A stretch of 64,000 nt of DNA from Pseudomonadota bacterium (lineage in GTDB: Bacteria > Pseudomonadota > Alphaproteobacteria > Rhodobacterales > Rhodobacteraceae). The notes below the pieces were generated by a model, which did not search any database, was not told the origin of the DNA, and saw only the letters and a list, made by a program, of their open reading frames with translations. How positions within the stretch are numbered: position 1 is the first letter of the stretch; each line of letters opens with the position of its first letter. The translations under genes and the position numbers were made by a program. Of the stretch, positions 63,710 through 64,000 are shown piece by piece. The DNA lies in contig CAUJIP010000049.1 of assembly GCA_963205235.1 (NCBI GenBank), positions 1-64,000 of the forward strand, in the 5' to 3' direction.

Positions 63710-64000
<291 letters not shown>

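Overview
The window looks like chromosomal DNA of an alphaproteobacterium in the family Rhodobacteraceae (Rhodobacter, Gemmobacter or Tabrizicola-like). The support is high G+C, a DUF4167-prmC-prfA block, a single-cysteine DksA of the Rhodobacter type, Hint-domain RTX proteins, a Bpt-type arginyltransferase, edd/eda, and a CtrA-like TTAA-N7-TTAA site. There is no phage, no insertion sequence and no CRISPR array. One tRNA-Leu(CAA) is present and no rRNA. Most of the sequence is ordinary metabolic chromosome with a few accessory patches.

Layout. 1-6.1 kb: DUF4167, prmC, prfA, a glycosyltransferase-like gene, DUF1499, agmatinase and a class III aminotransferase, the last two reading as polyamine breakdown. 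6.3-12.2 kb: small secreted and membrane proteins, an M20 amidohydrolase, mazG, an Fe(3+)-type binding protein and a nucleoside hydrolase. 12.2-14.7 kb: an accessory patch with an A+T-rich secreted protein of unknown function, a TacT/TacA-like toxin-antitoxin pair and a REP-like palindrome. 14.8-20.6 kb: PhoR-like kinase, gamma carbonic anhydrase, gmk, yicC, a PAS protein and class II DAHP synthase. 20.7-30.7 kb: a GlxA-type regulator, a five-part branched-chain-type ABC transporter with a small extra periplasmic protein, an FAD/GcvT oxidoreductase of the dimethylglycine/sarcosine dehydrogenase class and a MobA-like nucleotidyltransferase. This reads as one uptake-and-demethylation locus. 30.7-34.9 kb: an RTX-Hint protein and a free-standing Hint paralogue.

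35.3-43.2 kb: tRNA-Leu, a zinc peptidase, dsbB, dgt, erpA, xthA, two flavoproteins and dksA. 43.4-49.9 kb: a MoxR ATPase, a DUF2927 lipoprotein, a mini membrane protein, a VWA protein, DedA, a Rieske oxygenase whose active site looks like the quaternary-amine group, and an M48 protease. 50-55.1 kb: a PIN protein, an RlmI-like methyltransferase, and edd/eda of the Entner-Doudoroff pathway under a LacI-type operator. 55.1-60.8 kb: glnE, YbaK, a DUF2852 protein with a duplicated membrane segment, arginyltransferase and a VOC protein. 60.9-64 kb: an HxlR regulator and a TRAP transporter, whose binding protein is convergent and cut by the window edge.

Several non-coding patterns stand out. One is a ~35-bp interspersed element (five copies), two of which form an inverted pair between edd and eda. 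A second is a paired-hairpin element at two convergent gene ends. A third is a 10-bp hairpin that buries the ribosome binding site of the nucleoside hydrolase. A fourth is twin palindromes upstream of the DUF2852 gene. I judge the 20.7-30.7 kb locus and these RNA/DNA elements to be the best candidates for something not yet described.
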